Positions 30,381-38,553 are shown, numbered from the stretch's first letter. The stretch: 49,503 nucleotides of DNA from a virus (IMGVR_UViG_3300027968_000004:1-49503); one strand, 5' to 3'. Made by a program: numbers and translations. Notes: generated by a model from the letters alone, not told the origin.

Positions 30381-30557
30381 ATGAATCGAACAATCCTTGC
30401 CGTCTTTCTCGCTGATTTTCATAGCGGGGCAGGCTCGCGCGGCTACCGCCTGCTCTGCCGCCTTAACCCGCCAAAGTTTAGTGCGGGTACAATTGAAAGA
30501 ATTCGGCGTACCGAACTGTACGCCTATCTTGCAGAGACCTACGCCCTGTCGGTATAA
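30381..30557 (+). CDS. Very small early protein
   Basis: 58 residues from ATG 30381 with GGAGG 5 bp upstream. It begins MNRTILAVFLADFHSGAGSR and ends AYLAETYALSV, with a basic middle (YRLLCRLNPP; IERIRRTELY). Its stop lies 10 bp before the next start and overlaps the next Shine-Dalgarno region. The site and spacing support a real gene. Function unknown. Confidence 0.65.
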   Translation: MNRTILAVFLADFHSGAGSRGYRLLCRLNPPKFSAGTIERIRRTELYAYLAETYALSV

Positions 30558-30567
30558 AGGAGGCAAC

Positions 30568-30885
30568 ATGTATCTTGCACAAAAAGTAAATCCTCGCCGT
30601 CTTGGATACTCGCCCAAGATGACAGCAATCATGGGCGCAATTATTGCCCATGATTATGGAGCGCGCGACCCCTACGGACGAAAGCTTGTCGCGCTCTCTA
30701 TCACGTCAGACGGGTTCGTGCTGGGTCATACTGATGACCCAGACGCTACGCTGTTTCTTGGCGATGCAGATGAGTTGCATCACAACATTCAACGCGTATT
30801 GCGCGACGCCAAGCTCGATAAAGTTGAGCTTGAGGCGTTTTGGCGCCTTTACGATAGCAGGGTTAGGGATTGGCGCGCGTTGTAA
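30568..30885 (+). CDS. Small early protein
   Basis: 105 residues from ATG 30568 (AAAGGAGG 6 bp upstream). Strand-rich middle (LVALSITSDGFVLGHTDD, ATLFLGDADELHHNIQRVL) and a C-terminal helix with Trp (LEAFWRLYDSRVRDW). Looks like a compact alpha/beta fold. No family recognised. Confidence 0.7.
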   Translation: MYLAQKVNPRRLGYSPKMTAIMGAIIAHDYGARDPYGRKLVALSITSDGFVLGHTDDPDATLFLGDADELHHNIQRVLRDAKLDKVELEAFWRLYDSRVRDWRAL

Positions 30886-30905
30886 GTAAGCGCGCCTATC
30901 CGCGC

Positions 30906-30920
30906 GTCCGGTTTTCGGAC
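30906..30920. other. GTCCG-GTTTT-CGGAC hairpin
   Basis: A perfect 5-bp stem in the gap before the zinc-finger gene at 30943. A member of the recurring family (others at 30214, 33346, 34687, 36558). Confidence 0.6.
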
Positions 30921-30942
30921 AAACTAAGACTGGAGGAAAACG

Positions 30943-31608
30943 ATGTGGAGTTTACCAGATATTAAACGCATGAATGAAGATGCAAAAGCGTTTGAAGCCA
31001 CGCTCAAGCGCATTGTTGTCACCGGTAAAGATAACGCAGGCAAAAAATTGCGCTGCGAGCATCACTCACGGAGTTGCGAAGGAGCGGTGCGAGCCATTGA
31101 ATATTACGATATTTTCAGTGACACCCCAAAGGGGTATATTCCATTGTGCGAAAAACACAATGGATATTATGGGACGCCAGACGAGGGCTACTTCACTTGC
31201 GATGCTTGCGGTCGGGTTTTCATAGAAAACTACACGTGGGAGGCTTACTTTCGCGTGGGTGAGGGCGAGATTCTTTGCTTGAACTGCTACCGCGAGCAAG
31301 AACTTGCCAAACCCGAAAACTGGATTGAGCTTACTGCTGAAAACATCGCAAAAGTAGACTTCGAGCAAATACGCAAAGCAAAACACTTGCTTGCAAGTGG
31401 ACAGGCCGTCCCCAACGGCCTGAAATTTATTGACAATGCGGAGTTTGATTCAATGTCTGGCCAGCAAATTAGCGGCCCAACGATAAAAGAAATTCTTACT
31501 GCCGCCCGCGATGCGGGTTACAAGCGGGCAATCCTAATTTTGGATGCAGCTTATCAGTTTGCCGTGTCCATCGGAGTTTATGTTGAAAACGGAGGGCACA
31601 ATGAATAA
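30943..31608 (+). CDS. Zinc-binding early protein
   Basis: 221 residues. The N-terminal part has CEHHSRSC and LCEKHNGYYG (a His/Cys site), followed by a clear ribbon CDACGRVF...CLNCYREQ at ~86-119. The C-terminal third looks like a helical fold (GPTIKEILTAARDAGYKRAILILDAAYQF). Probable nucleic-acid or host-factor binding. The next gene starts inside its last codons. Family not recognised. Confidence 0.7.
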   Translation: MWSLPDIKRMNEDAKAFEATLKRIVVTGKDNAGKKLRCEHHSRSCEGAVRAIEYYDIFSDTPKGYIPLCEKHNGYYGTPDEGYFTCDACGRVFIENYTWEAYFRVGEGEILCLNCYREQELAKPENWIELTAENIAKVDFEQIRKAKHLLASGQAVPNGLKFIDNAEFDSMSGQQISGPTIKEILTAARDAGYKRAILILDAAYQFAVSIGVYVENGGHNE

Positions 31609-31909
31609 CCCGCAAAAAAGCAAGCGCCGGCCAACGCTGCCAACCCCAAAGGAAGTATGGGTTGGCTCATATGGCTTACGAGAACATGATCCTGAGACCA
31701 CCATAGTTGCTCGAAGCGTCGATGAATGGGTGCGGCTGGTCGATGAGTTTATAAAAAGCTTCATCGCCGATAAAGCGACCTATGAAGAAATCGCAGTATA
31801 TGGGCCGTTTCCTGAAGCAACGGAAACGATTCGTAAACAACTGACGCCGTGGCAAGTTGTTGAATTTGAACAATTTCTGCGCGGCGAACAAGATTATTTC
31901 GCCTATTAA
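31601..31909 (+). CDS. Small early protein
   Basis: 102 residues from ATG 31601, overlapping the previous gene by 8 bp, with GGAGG 6 bp upstream. The basic Pro-rich start (PQKSKRRPTLPTPKEVWVGSYG) is followed by mixed helix (VDEWVRLVDEFIKSFIADKATYEEIAVYG). An acidic, aromatic end (EQFLRGEQDYFAY). No family recognised. Confidence 0.65.
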   Translation: MNNPQKSKRRPTLPTPKEVWVGSYGLREHDPETTIVARSVDEWVRLVDEFIKSFIADKATYEEIAVYGPFPEATETIRKQLTPWQVVEFEQFLRGEQDYFAY

Positions 31910-31926
31910 TCGCGGAGGAATTAAAC

Positions 31927-32403
31927 ATGAATTCACAAGTTCTATACGCCGTTCGCGAAGACGGCAAGCTTGAAGTTAAATCCCCTTTCCTGCCTTTACT
32001 GCCTCCCAAAGCAAAAGCATTGGGCGGACGGTGGGACGCGATCAAGGGCGTGTGGGTGTACGACGCTCGCGACCGAGAAGCTGTCCGAAAAATGTACACC
32101 GAGCTGTTTGGGGACGAAAACGAGCCCCTTGTTACCGTCCAGTTACGTCTTGGCCCATGTTACGGGCTGGATGAGTTATTGTTTGGCGGACGAGTGATAG
32201 CGCGGAGACGCTATCGGGACGCGGCGGTACTGCTGGGGGAGGGTGTAATTATTCTCTCCGGCGGTTTCCCCTCTCGCGGCGGAAGTATGAAACACCCACG
32301 ACTTGCGCCGCTAGACAACACAATCCTTCAGGTGCGCGATGTTCCAGTGAGCTTGGCCACTAAGCCAGACTTTGCTGAAACAATTGCAATCATTGAAGGT
32401 TAA
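31927..32403 (+). CDS. Early protein with ALGGRWD motif
   Basis: 158 residues. KAKALGGRWDAIKGVWVYDARDREAVRKMY resembles the short motif (K..GA/GRWD...K.W) present in DNA-metabolism-related and uncharacterised mobile-element proteins, for example DUF5710-like segments. The C-terminal half has Arg-rich strand segments (GRVIARRRYRDAAVLLGEGVIILSGG). Possible nucleic-acid binding, low certainty. Confidence 0.65.
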   Translation: MNSQVLYAVREDGKLEVKSPFLPLLPPKAKALGGRWDAIKGVWVYDARDREAVRKMYTELFGDENEPLVTVQLRLGPCYGLDELLFGGRVIARRRYRDAAVLLGEGVIILSGGFPSRGGSMKHPRLAPLDNTILQVRDVPVSLATKPDFAETIAIIEG

Positions 32404-32415
32404 TTGCTGCGGGGG

Positions 32416-32435
32416 CCGCGCATCCGAACACGCGG
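32416..32435. other. CCGCG/CGCGG intercistronic hairpin, copy 1
   Basis: GGGGCCGCGCATCC followed by an ACGCGG arm immediately before a Shine-Dalgarno. Near-identical elements precede the genes at 38864 (38829-38847) and 40088 (40044-40064). Confidence 0.6.
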
Positions 32436-32449
32436 AAAGGAGTAGCAGC

Positions 32450-32920
32450 ATGAACCGTAACGTTGTTGACTTCCTACTTCAGAATAACATTTTCGAGACA
32501 ATCATGACCGCAACGCGCGGCCCAGACAACGGCGACATACAATTAAAACGTGCGCTTACTGCTCCACTCCGGTGGACAATCGGGTTTGGGTATGGAAGCG
32601 CACATCCTCCCAAAAATGAAACTTTCGCGCACGTCTACGACGAAGGCCACGCCCCATCTTGCGATAATCACTTTGTAGAACATGCGTTTGCGGCGTTCTC
32701 CGCGCTCCGCCGCAAGGGGTGGGACTTATCGCGTGTTCCACTGACTGCGTATTTTGATCCAATTGCGGCGCGCGACGAGGCAATCGAAATTCTTTGCCAC
32801 GCAATCTCTCACGTGGCAGAAGACAATGACACGAAGGAATTGTTAACAGCGTGCTTGCGTAAATGCCCCCTTCGTAACAAAGAAGCCGCTGCTGATCCAA
32901 ACTTAAAGTTGACGCTATAA
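32450..32920 (+). CDS. Unknown early protein
   Basis: 156 residues from ATG 32450 (AAAGGAG 8 bp upstream). Helix-rich with His clusters (HVYDEGHAPSCDNHFVEHAFAAF; CHAISHVAEDND). Its end contains several Cys (ACLRKCPLRN). A metal-binding helical protein is possible. No family recognised. It follows the first CCGCG hairpin. Confidence 0.65.
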   Translation: MNRNVVDFLLQNNIFETIMTATRGPDNGDIQLKRALTAPLRWTIGFGYGSAHPPKNETFAHVYDEGHAPSCDNHFVEHAFAAFSALRRKGWDLSRVPLTAYFDPIAARDEAIEILCHAISHVAEDNDTKELLTACLRKCPLRNKEAAADPNLKLTL

Positions 32921-32933
32921 TGGAGGGACAAAC

Positions 32934-33143
32934 ATGAATAGATATTTACCAAAGTGCGTCACGGTCTTTTGGGACAATGGCCGCTATGTTGCTGTCCATT
33001 GGGAAACCAGTGCACGGTGCAAACATACGTTATCCGGCGACCGAGCCCATGATTCCAAGCCCTGCAATCGAGCAATTGGGCACGGCGCTACTCGCGGTGA
33101 AGCTATCCGAAAAGCACGCAAATATTTTAATCTTACTGAATAG
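32934..33143 (+). CDS. Small early protein, paralogue A
   Basis: 69 residues, beginning RYLPKCVTVFWDNGRYVAVHWETS, nearly identical in its first 25 residues to the gene at 38864. Then comes a variable Cys/His-containing loop (CKHTLSGDRAHDSKPCNRAIGHG) and a basic helix. Strand-strand-loop-helix layout. GGAGG upstream. Duplicated within the same operon about 5.9 kb apart. Function unknown. Confidence 0.75.
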   Translation: MNRYLPKCVTVFWDNGRYVAVHWETSARCKHTLSGDRAHDSKPCNRAIGHGATRGEAIRKARKYFNLTE

Positions 33144-33157
33144 AGAGGCGACGGACT

Positions 33158-33340
33158 ATGGAAGAAACACGGAAAGAAGAAGATAGGGCCGTGGCTTTTG
33201 GCGTGTGCAACGGCCAAGTGTTCTTTACTGAATCACTGGATGAGGAAGCGCTCCCTTACGCATCTGAAATTGCACAAACTCTCGTTGAACTTACCTTATC
33301 CGCCTTACGTTCAATTTTGCGGATCAGAAGGATCAATTAG
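33158..33340 (+). CDS. Possible small early protein
   Basis: 60 residues (RAVAFGVCNGQVFFTESLDEEALPYASEIAQTLVELTLSALRS). The Shine-Dalgarno is weaker than those of its neighbours (GAGAGG, 11 bp). Direction and tight spacing support it. No family recognised. Confidence 0.55.
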   Translation: MEETRKEEDRAVAFGVCNGQVFFTESLDEEALPYASEIAQTLVELTLSALRSILRIRRIN

Positions 33341-33345
33341 TCTTG

Positions 33346-33358
33346 TCCGGAAAACGGA
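33346..33358. other. TCCG-GAAAA-CGGA hairpin
   Basis: Short member of the GTCCG/CGGAC family, directly before the AAGGAGG of the next gene. Confidence 0.45.
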
Positions 33359-33377
33359 AAAAAGGAGGTAACAAACA

Positions 33378-33593
33378 ATGCGCATACCCTACGCAGAAAT
33401 TATCGCTTTGCCGAGCGGCAAGGGCAGTTGTGATGCAGAAGGTTGCACTGGCGTTGAACGTTACGCCATATACTATGAAGGCGGTATGTTATATCATTTT
33501 TGCGAAAACCATGTAAGCGCGGAAGAAGCCCGCATAGCGAAAGCGGGTCACCGCCCGATCCCGCCGGAGGCTTTCTCTGCACCGCGTATTTAG
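33378..33593 (+). CDS. Small zinc-binding early protein
   Basis: 71 residues. CDAEGCTGVERYAIYYEGGMLYHFCENHV has a C-x4-C...C-x2-H arrangement, like a treble-clef or ribbon that reads a small ligand or nucleic acid. A short basic Pro-rich end follows. AAAGGAGG upstream. Same style as the N-terminal part of the 30943 protein. Confidence 0.7.
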   Translation: MRIPYAEIIALPSGKGSCDAEGCTGVERYAIYYEGGMLYHFCENHVSAEEARIAKAGHRPIPPEAFSAPRI

Positions 33594-33650
33594 ATTAAAA
33601 CAATCGTACGCTGACAGTCGCATTTTATCACCGAGCACGGGGAGGTTACC

Positions 33651-33947
33651 ATGCGTACAACTATCAAGAAAAGTGCCAAAAATGCATATGAAGTGTGGTT
33701 AGATCGAAGCGGAGCAAAAGAAACTGTATCTATGTTTAACGATGTCAAAGCAGCCAGAGCTTTCGCCCATGCAGAAAACAAGCGCTTGAGTGAAAACGAT
33801 CCCGTTGGCTGGTATGTCGTGGAAGATTATACCTATCTCCAGCCATACATCGTAACATATCGTGAAGGAATCGCTGGAATCGCTTGGGCATCGGGAATTG
33901 ATGCCGACGGCCAGCCGCTTGGCTGGTTTTGGGAACCACTAAACTAA
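33651..33947 (+). CDS. Small early protein
   Basis: 98 residues with a basic start, a helix (VKAARAFAHAENKRLSENDP) and aromatic strands (GWYVVEDYTYLQPYIVTYREG; PLGWFWEPL). GGAGG 6 bp upstream. Compact alpha/beta protein. No family recognised. Confidence 0.7.
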   Translation: MRTTIKKSAKNAYEVWLDRSGAKETVSMFNDVKAARAFAHAENKRLSENDPVGWYVVEDYTYLQPYIVTYREGIAGIAWASGIDADGQPLGWFWEPLN

Positions 33948-33969
33948 ACCAAACCACTGGAGGAAAACA

Positions 33970-34683
33970 ATGATCAAATACAAACTAACAGATCAACACC
34001 ACATGACTTATAACGGGACATTGTGGGGCGAGGGAGTGACCCACAAAGCTTCCGGCCGTGGGGAATTATGCGGAGCTGGCTGGATTCACGTCTATGAATC
34101 CCCTGAGCTGGCTGTTTTATTGAATCCAATTCACGCAAATTTTGAAAAGCCCGTGTTGTGGACATGTGAAGTAAGCGGCAAAGAGAAATTAGATCGCGGA
34201 ATTAAGTCAGGCTATACGCAAGTTACCACGTTGCGTAAAATTCCTTTGCCAAAAATTTCTTCTTTCAAAAAAGTCAAGCTTGCCTTTGCTATTTCATCTC
34301 AGGTGTATGTTGAACCAAAACATTTGAGGTGGATCAAGCGATGGCTTAATAGCACCGAAAAATCGGCTGAAGTAGCAGAACTTGAAGCGAAACGTCTATG
34401 GGATGTGAGCTTAAAAATCTCAGAAAAAAGAAGCGCGCTCGTGCGTGAATATTTTGGCTATAATTCACTCCCGCCTAATTTTTCACGCGAAGAAGAAAAA
34501 CTATACATAGAAACCATGAAAACTAGTTCCGCACGAGAAGCAACCTTGGCAGCTTACTATTATGCAAAAAAAGATAGAAAAAATGCTGCCTCGTTTGTTG
34601 CTGAATCTCTTGTTAAAGCAACAAGGGCCGATTCAAACTTAGAGCTGGCTAGCACGGTTAAATCTCTTCTTAAAAATATCTAA
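33970..34683 (+). CDS. Uncharacterised conserved-type phage protein (LCGAGWIHVYESPELAVLLNP)
   Basis: 237 residues. The N-terminal ~110 residues (TYNGTLWGEGVTHKASGRGELCGAGWIHVYESPELAVLLNPIHANF; motif GWIHVYESP) match a pattern I know from uncharacterised proteins of many phages and some bacteria. In these, a W-containing strand, a Cys and a G(W)xHxY motif precede LNPIHA. The C-terminal half is a Lys/Ala-rich helical region. No enzymatic function is known to me. Confidence 0.7.
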   Translation: MIKYKLTDQHHMTYNGTLWGEGVTHKASGRGELCGAGWIHVYESPELAVLLNPIHANFEKPVLWTCEVSGKEKLDRGIKSGYTQVTTLRKIPLPKISSFKKVKLAFAISSQVYVEPKHLRWIKRWLNSTEKSAEVAELEAKRLWDVSLKISEKRSALVREYFGYNSLPPNFSREEEKLYIETMKTSSAREATLAAYYYAKKDRKNAASFVAESLVKATRADSNLELASTVKSLLKNI

Positions 34684-34686
34684 TCA

Positions 34687-34703
34687 CGTCCGTAAAACGG
34701 ACG
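34687..34703. other. CGTCCG-TAAAA-CGGACG hairpin
   Basis: A perfect 6-bp stem in the 43-bp gap before the next gene. Member of the recurring early-arm hairpin family. Confidence 0.6.
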
Positions 34704-34726
34704 AACTAACCCTATGGAGGTAAACA

Positions 34727-35101
34727 ATGAGAGTAATTCAAACGCGGTTCCACGGGCCTGGGAATGTGCGCGGCGCACGGATTAGCGCTCGCGATGAGGC
34801 CGGCAATACAGCAGTAATCCCTTATCCTTACGAACTTTCTATCGAGGGAGCGCACCGAAAGGCTGCCCGCCAACTCTGCGACAAAATGGACTGGCACGGT
34901 ACATTGCTTGGCGACGCTTTCAAAAAAGGGTACATCTTTGTACTTCTAGAAAACGATCCTTTGCGCGAAGCGGTGATCAAGCTTCTAAAATATCTCACAA
35001 ACCCAGAAAGAAAATTACACGTCAATCCCTATTCCATACCTGAACTACGAAACGTCATCGTAGCGTTAGGCGGGGATGGTTACAATATTCCCGAAGAATA
35101 A
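34727..35101 (+). CDS. Conserved-type small phage protein
   Basis: 124 residues. IQTRFHGPGNVRGARISARDEAGNTAVIPYPYELSIEGAHRKAARQLCDKMDW (short motif GPGNVRGARI) follows a widespread uncharacterised phage and plasmid protein: R.Q.K..GP.N.RG.RI...... then VPY.Y.L....H..AA..L. Function unknown. GGAGG 6 bp upstream. Confidence 0.7.
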   Translation: MRVIQTRFHGPGNVRGARISARDEAGNTAVIPYPYELSIEGAHRKAARQLCDKMDWHGTLLGDAFKKGYIFVLLENDPLREAVIKLLKYLTNPERKLHVNPYSIPELRNVIVALGGDGYNIPEE

Positions 35102-35116
35102 GAGAGAGGAGAAATC

Positions 35117-35353
35117 ATGACAAAAGAAGAAGTCATTAGACAGTATTGCTCAATCGGGGGCGAGGTGGCCGAGCATGTATTCGGCTTCCGCGAGGCAGCT
35201 GACTGTTTTTGCTCTGACACGCTGGAAGGATTCTCCTTCCAGTATAGCCGTCGCATCCTGGATTACATTCGGGATGCAGTCCATGACCGGATAAAGAAAG
35301 AAAGAGAAGAGTTACTATCGAAAGGAGACCAAGATGAATACAGCATGGGTTAA
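35117..35353 (+). CDS. Small early protein
   Basis: 78 residues, mostly helical and charged (EEVIRQYCSIGGEVAEHVFGFREAADCFCSD; ILDYIRDAVHDRIKKEREELL). AGAGGAG upstream. The next gene begins 20 bp before its stop. No family recognised. Confidence 0.65.
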   Translation: MTKEEVIRQYCSIGGEVAEHVFGFREAADCFCSDTLEGFSFQYSRRILDYIRDAVHDRIKKEREELLSKGDQDEYSMG

Positions 35354-35816
35354 GAAAGAGTATAGTAAGCGCATCAGAGAGCTTCTTGCTGACATCAGAG
35401 ATGATGTCAATGAAATTTTAAAGCCGACTTACAGCGTCCGAGCAAAGGGGCCGCATGATCTTTCAGAAGATGAATATCAATGGGATGTGCCCATTTATGA
35501 CAGAAACGGAGAACTATTAGCCACTGTCGCTTTAAGCATCGCTGAAAGCGACCAATACGACGGCGGCAGCGAGAATGGAATCAACTTCATTCTCGAGGTC
35601 ATAGCGCAAGGGGGAAGGATTCTTGGTCAGTGCGCCCCTTACAATTACACGTCAGATGTGTGGGTTCCTCTGACTCTGTCCGACGGCTCTCCAAACTACA
35701 AGGGCATCGAACAACGTTTCTGCTTACTTGAATACGCAGTAGATCGTTCTGAAATTATCGATACCCTTGAGGATTATTTAGAGGAAATAGAAAAAGGGAA
35801 AAACGTGAACGCATAA
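35334..35816 (+). CDS. Unknown early protein
   Basis: 160 residues, acidic. An N-terminal helix (KEYSKRIRELLADIRDDVNEIL) is followed by beta strands (WDVPIYDRNGELLATVALSIAES) and an acidic end (EIIDTLEDYLEEIEKG). AAAGGAG before ATG lies inside the previous gene. No family recognised. Confidence 0.7.
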   Translation: MNTAWVKKEYSKRIRELLADIRDDVNEILKPTYSVRAKGPHDLSEDEYQWDVPIYDRNGELLATVALSIAESDQYDGGSENGINFILEVIAQGGRILGQCAPYNYTSDVWVPLTLSDGSPNYKGIEQRFCLLEYAVDRSEIIDTLEDYLEEIEKGKNVNA

Positions 35817-35874
35817 AGCAAGAGAGAAAGCGCTCTAAAAGCGCGCCAAAAGCATATCAAAACAGGAGGATACG

Positions 35875-36555
35875 ATGAGTGTAGGATTTGATTACGGCGC
35901 AGGTCGCGCCAACATGGATGCTAAAACCGGCATCCGCTACGGGGTAATCAAGGAAAAATCAATTGAAGGGGCTTGGTATATCGATTCTGAACCGTGCTAC
36001 TTCGAGTTAAAGTGTCCCGATTGCGACGCAGAGCTTGTAGAGTTTGATGATGAAAAGCACGGCGACTACACCCTCCGCGCGCGGGGCAGCTATGCTGACT
36101 TTGCTTGCGAGTCTTGCCGGTTGGCTTGGTCAAGTAATGATGCTTGCCTCGGTGAACCAGAATACTATTTTTATAGAGATGAAAGATACGAATTAGAAAC
36201 GATCCTAGATAACTGTGTTATTGTCATGAAGTCGCCGTACTATACCTTCACAAAGTTTTGCTCGCCTTGCGTCCCTGGCGCAGGCGACCTCGATAGCCCC
36301 GATCCCGATGGGGTAAAAACCTATTGCCTTGGTCATGATTGGTTTGAGGAGGCCAAGGCCCCCTATCCTGTGTATCGGGTGCAAGATGATGCCCGCATCG
36401 AGGCCGCTTGCGGCTTGTGCTATGCAACAGGAGTGAGCACTAAGAAAACAACGGCTTGCGGAAAAATAATCGGAGTGGAGTGTGGTTGCAACGAATACCA
36501 CGCTGACGACAAATGTGACAATTCTAAATGTCAGGCTTGCCAAGAAGCAAAGTAA
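35875..36555 (+). CDS. Cys-rich conserved-type phage protein
   Basis: 226 residues with about 20 cysteines. The pattern W...SEPCYFELKCPDCDAEL, then KSPYYTFTKFCSPCVPGAGDLDSP, then YCLGHDWFEEAKAPYPVY is one I recognise from widespread uncharacterised phage and bacterial proteins. A distinctive C-terminal Cys cluster (GVECGCNEYHADDKCDNSKCQACQ) follows. Probably several zinc sites. Role unknown. AGGAGG upstream. Confidence 0.75.
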   Translation: MSVGFDYGAGRANMDAKTGIRYGVIKEKSIEGAWYIDSEPCYFELKCPDCDAELVEFDDEKHGDYTLRARGSYADFACESCRLAWSSNDACLGEPEYYFYRDERYELETILDNCVIVMKSPYYTFTKFCSPCVPGAGDLDSPDPDGVKTYCLGHDWFEEAKAPYPVYRVQDDARIEAACGLCYATGVSTKKTTACGKIIGVECGCNEYHADDKCDNSKCQACQEAK

Positions 36556-36557
36556 GC

Positions 36558-36572
36558 GTCCGCAAAACGGAC
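36558..36572. other. GTCCG-CAAAA-CGGAC hairpin
   Basis: A perfect 5-bp stem starting 3 bp after the stop of the Cys-rich gene. Member of the recurring family. Confidence 0.6.
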
Positions 36573-36615
36573 AAAAACAAGGAGGAAACAATGAAAGATT
36601 ATAAGGAGGGAAAGA

Positions 36616-36774
36616 ATGGACGAAAAACTAAAAAAGTTAGAAAAAGAAATAAAACGGTTTGAAAAATGGCAGAAATACGAAGAACGCAAGGCCCGCTATA
36701 GAATGCTATTCTTCTCACCTGCCTCTCAAGAGCAAGAGGCCGATGTTCTTGAACCCGTTATGCAAAACGAATGA
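36616..36774 (+). CDS. Very small coiled-coil protein
   Basis: 52 residues from ATG 36616, with AAGGAGGG 6 bp upstream. Charged helix (DEKLKKLEKEIKRFEKWQKYEERKARYR) then FFSPASQEQEADVLEPVMQNE. Another ATG at 36591, also with an AGGAGG site, opens only a 23-codon basic frame and may be a leader peptide. The stop overlaps the next Shine-Dalgarno region. Confidence 0.6.
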   Translation: MDEKLKKLEKEIKRFEKWQKYEERKARYRMLFFSPASQEQEADVLEPVMQNE

Positions 36775-36786
36775 AAGGAGAAAATT

Positions 36787-37398
36787 ATGTACCAATATAC
36801 AGAATATGAATATATCCGAAACCCGCGCTCGGAATACCCTGAGCTGATCGGATTGGAAAATATCGTCCTTAGCGAGAATCTCGTACGCGTTACACGACGC
36901 GGAGAAGTCCATCGTGTCCGCGTAAAAGGATGCGGAGCCGTGTTGGAGCAACGCTTTAACCAAGCGCCGTCTGTGCGCTCTTACAAGGAAATTGAACGTA
37001 ATTGGTTTACGCCCTATCCCAAAAGTGAAGCTGATCTCTCGCCAGTTCCTTTGCGCAAGAATCGGCGGGGAGATTGGGTTCCGACCAAGAAAGTTGAGAC
37101 TATTGAAATCAGGGCCGCCGATGGAGGGTTGAATGAGTGCTGGGGTGTTGGCGCCACTGAAAAAGGCAAAGCTGTGGCTTTTGTTTGTGACGGTCACAGC
37201 GATTTTTATCACTGCGTCACCGGCACGGGGCGTTATATCTACAACGGGCACTTCATTGATGCCACCGGAAGCTGCATCAAGATTAAGCAGGGAAAGGTGG
37301 TACAATGTGACTATAAAGGCAACCACCGGCGGGGCGACACCGTTCAATTACCAACGCGAGGCTTCGTGGTTCACTTTGTCCGCGAAGACAAGGACTAA
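36787..37398 (+). CDS. Unknown early protein
   Basis: 203 residues, basic and strand-rich (LVRVTRRGEVHRVRVKGCGAVLEQRF; GKAVAFVCDGHSDFYHCVTGTGRYIYNG). The first half could bind nucleic acid and the second half is a small beta barrel-like stretch. AAAGGAG 7 bp upstream. No family recognised. Confidence 0.65.
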   Translation: MYQYTEYEYIRNPRSEYPELIGLENIVLSENLVRVTRRGEVHRVRVKGCGAVLEQRFNQAPSVRSYKEIERNWFTPYPKSEADLSPVPLRKNRRGDWVPTKKVETIEIRAADGGLNECWGVGATEKGKAVAFVCDGHSDFYHCVTGTGRYIYNGHFIDATGSCIKIKQGKVVQCDYKGNHRRGDTVQLPTRGFVVHFVREDKD

Positions 37399-37453
37399 AC
37401 GAAACCATGCTTGTATTTAGTGGCACTTAATGCAAGAGAAAAGGAGACCTAAA

Positions 37454-38299
37454 ATGACGGCAGAAGAAATATATAAAATCAAACCCACCGAATATGGCTG
37501 GCGGCTACTACCTGACGGCCACTGGGTCAAGTTTGGAAAAGAAGTCGCGCTGGGCGCGACCCTTACGCTTGGCGGCGAGGTAGTATTTGGGAATTTGATA
37601 GAAGTTGGAGATAATTCCATAGTAGGAAATAACACCATAATAGGCGATGAAACAATAATCGGATATGCAGCCTATATCAACGACAAAGTTCGCATAGGAA
37701 ATAATGTCAGGCTCGGCAATAAAATAGTAATTGGTGACTGGGCAACACTTGGTAATCGTGTAATAACTGGCCATAAGGTTTGGCTCGGCCCCGATGTGAA
37801 AATCGGCGACGCAACAATTATTGGTCACGAAGTTAAGATCGGAAAAGGGGCAAAAATAGGGGAAAGAGTGGTGATTGGTGATGGAGTAACGATTGGTGAT
37901 GACTCAGTAATAGAGGATGAATCAAAAATCGGCACCAAAACAAAAACCGACTTTAATGTGAAAATCGGCAAAAGAGCAAATATTGGCGACTGGGTGTCGC
38001 TTGGACATCGTGTAAAAATCAATGCCGACATGTCTGTTGCCGATAAGATAGAATTCACAAATACCCCACTACAGATACAATGCCATCCTTATTTAGTCTA
38101 TCCCTACAGTTGGAGAGAAATAGGGGTGGGATGCGTCATCCATACAATTGATTACTGGTTGGCGGGGCCGCCCAGAGAACTTGCGTGGCATCCTGAATGC
38201 CGTCCGTGGAGCAACTATATGGAGGCCATCAAGATGGTTGCTTCATGGATAGAAGAGCATCGTCCTTCTCCAAAAGAAGGAGGAATTGCAAACCAATGA
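37454..38299 (+). CDS. Hexapeptide-repeat left-handed beta-helix protein
   Basis: 281 residues from ATG 37454 (AAAGGAGA upstream). Residues ~35-205 consist of more than 25 hexapeptides of the form (I/V)GDxxx, such as VGNNTI, IGDETI, IGNNVR, IGDWAT, IGERVV. This is the left-handed beta-helix of acyl- and acetyltransferases. No catalytic His is obvious, so a structural or binding role is possible. The C-terminal ~75 residues (DYWLAGPPRELAWHPECRPW...MVASWIEEHRP) form a different domain. Modification of a sugar or antibiotic is one possibility. Confidence 0.75.
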   Translation: MTAEEIYKIKPTEYGWRLLPDGHWVKFGKEVALGATLTLGGEVVFGNLIEVGDNSIVGNNTIIGDETIIGYAAYINDKVRIGNNVRLGNKIVIGDWATLGNRVITGHKVWLGPDVKIGDATIIGHEVKIGKGAKIGERVVIGDGVTIGDDSVIEDESKIGTKTKTDFNVKIGKRANIGDWVSLGHRVKINADMSVADKIEFTNTPLQIQCHPYLVYPYSWREIGVGCVIHTIDYWLAGPPRELAWHPECRPWSNYMEAIKMVASWIEEHRPSPKEGGIANQ

Positions 38300-38553
38300 A
38301 TATTCCTATACGCACAGCAGCACCGCTACGCTTGGTAATTCCAGAAGACGCTATAACTACTAACAAGGGGGCGAACGGATTAGAAATCTATATTCCGGGT
38401 TATCGCCAAGCCCCAGATGGAGAAGGGACACAAATCTATCTTGAAATTTACAACGGGCATTTGCGGGTATATGTGTGGGATGGTGGAGATGACCCCGCTG
38501 CCGTAGTAACAATAGAGCGAAAAGCAAAACAAGGAGGAAAGAATGAAAGTTAA
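38296..38553 (+). CDS. Small early protein
   Basis: 85 residues, ATG overlapping the previous stop (ATGA). Strand-rich: LRLVIPEDAI, LEIYIPGY, IYLEIYNGHLRVYVWDGGDDPAAVVTIER. Possibly a small beta sandwich. Co-translated with the beta-helix gene. No family recognised. Confidence 0.65.
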   Translation: MNIPIRTAAPLRLVIPEDAITTNKGANGLEIYIPGYRQAPDGEGTQIYLEIYNGHLRVYVWDGGDDPAAVVTIERKAKQGGKNES

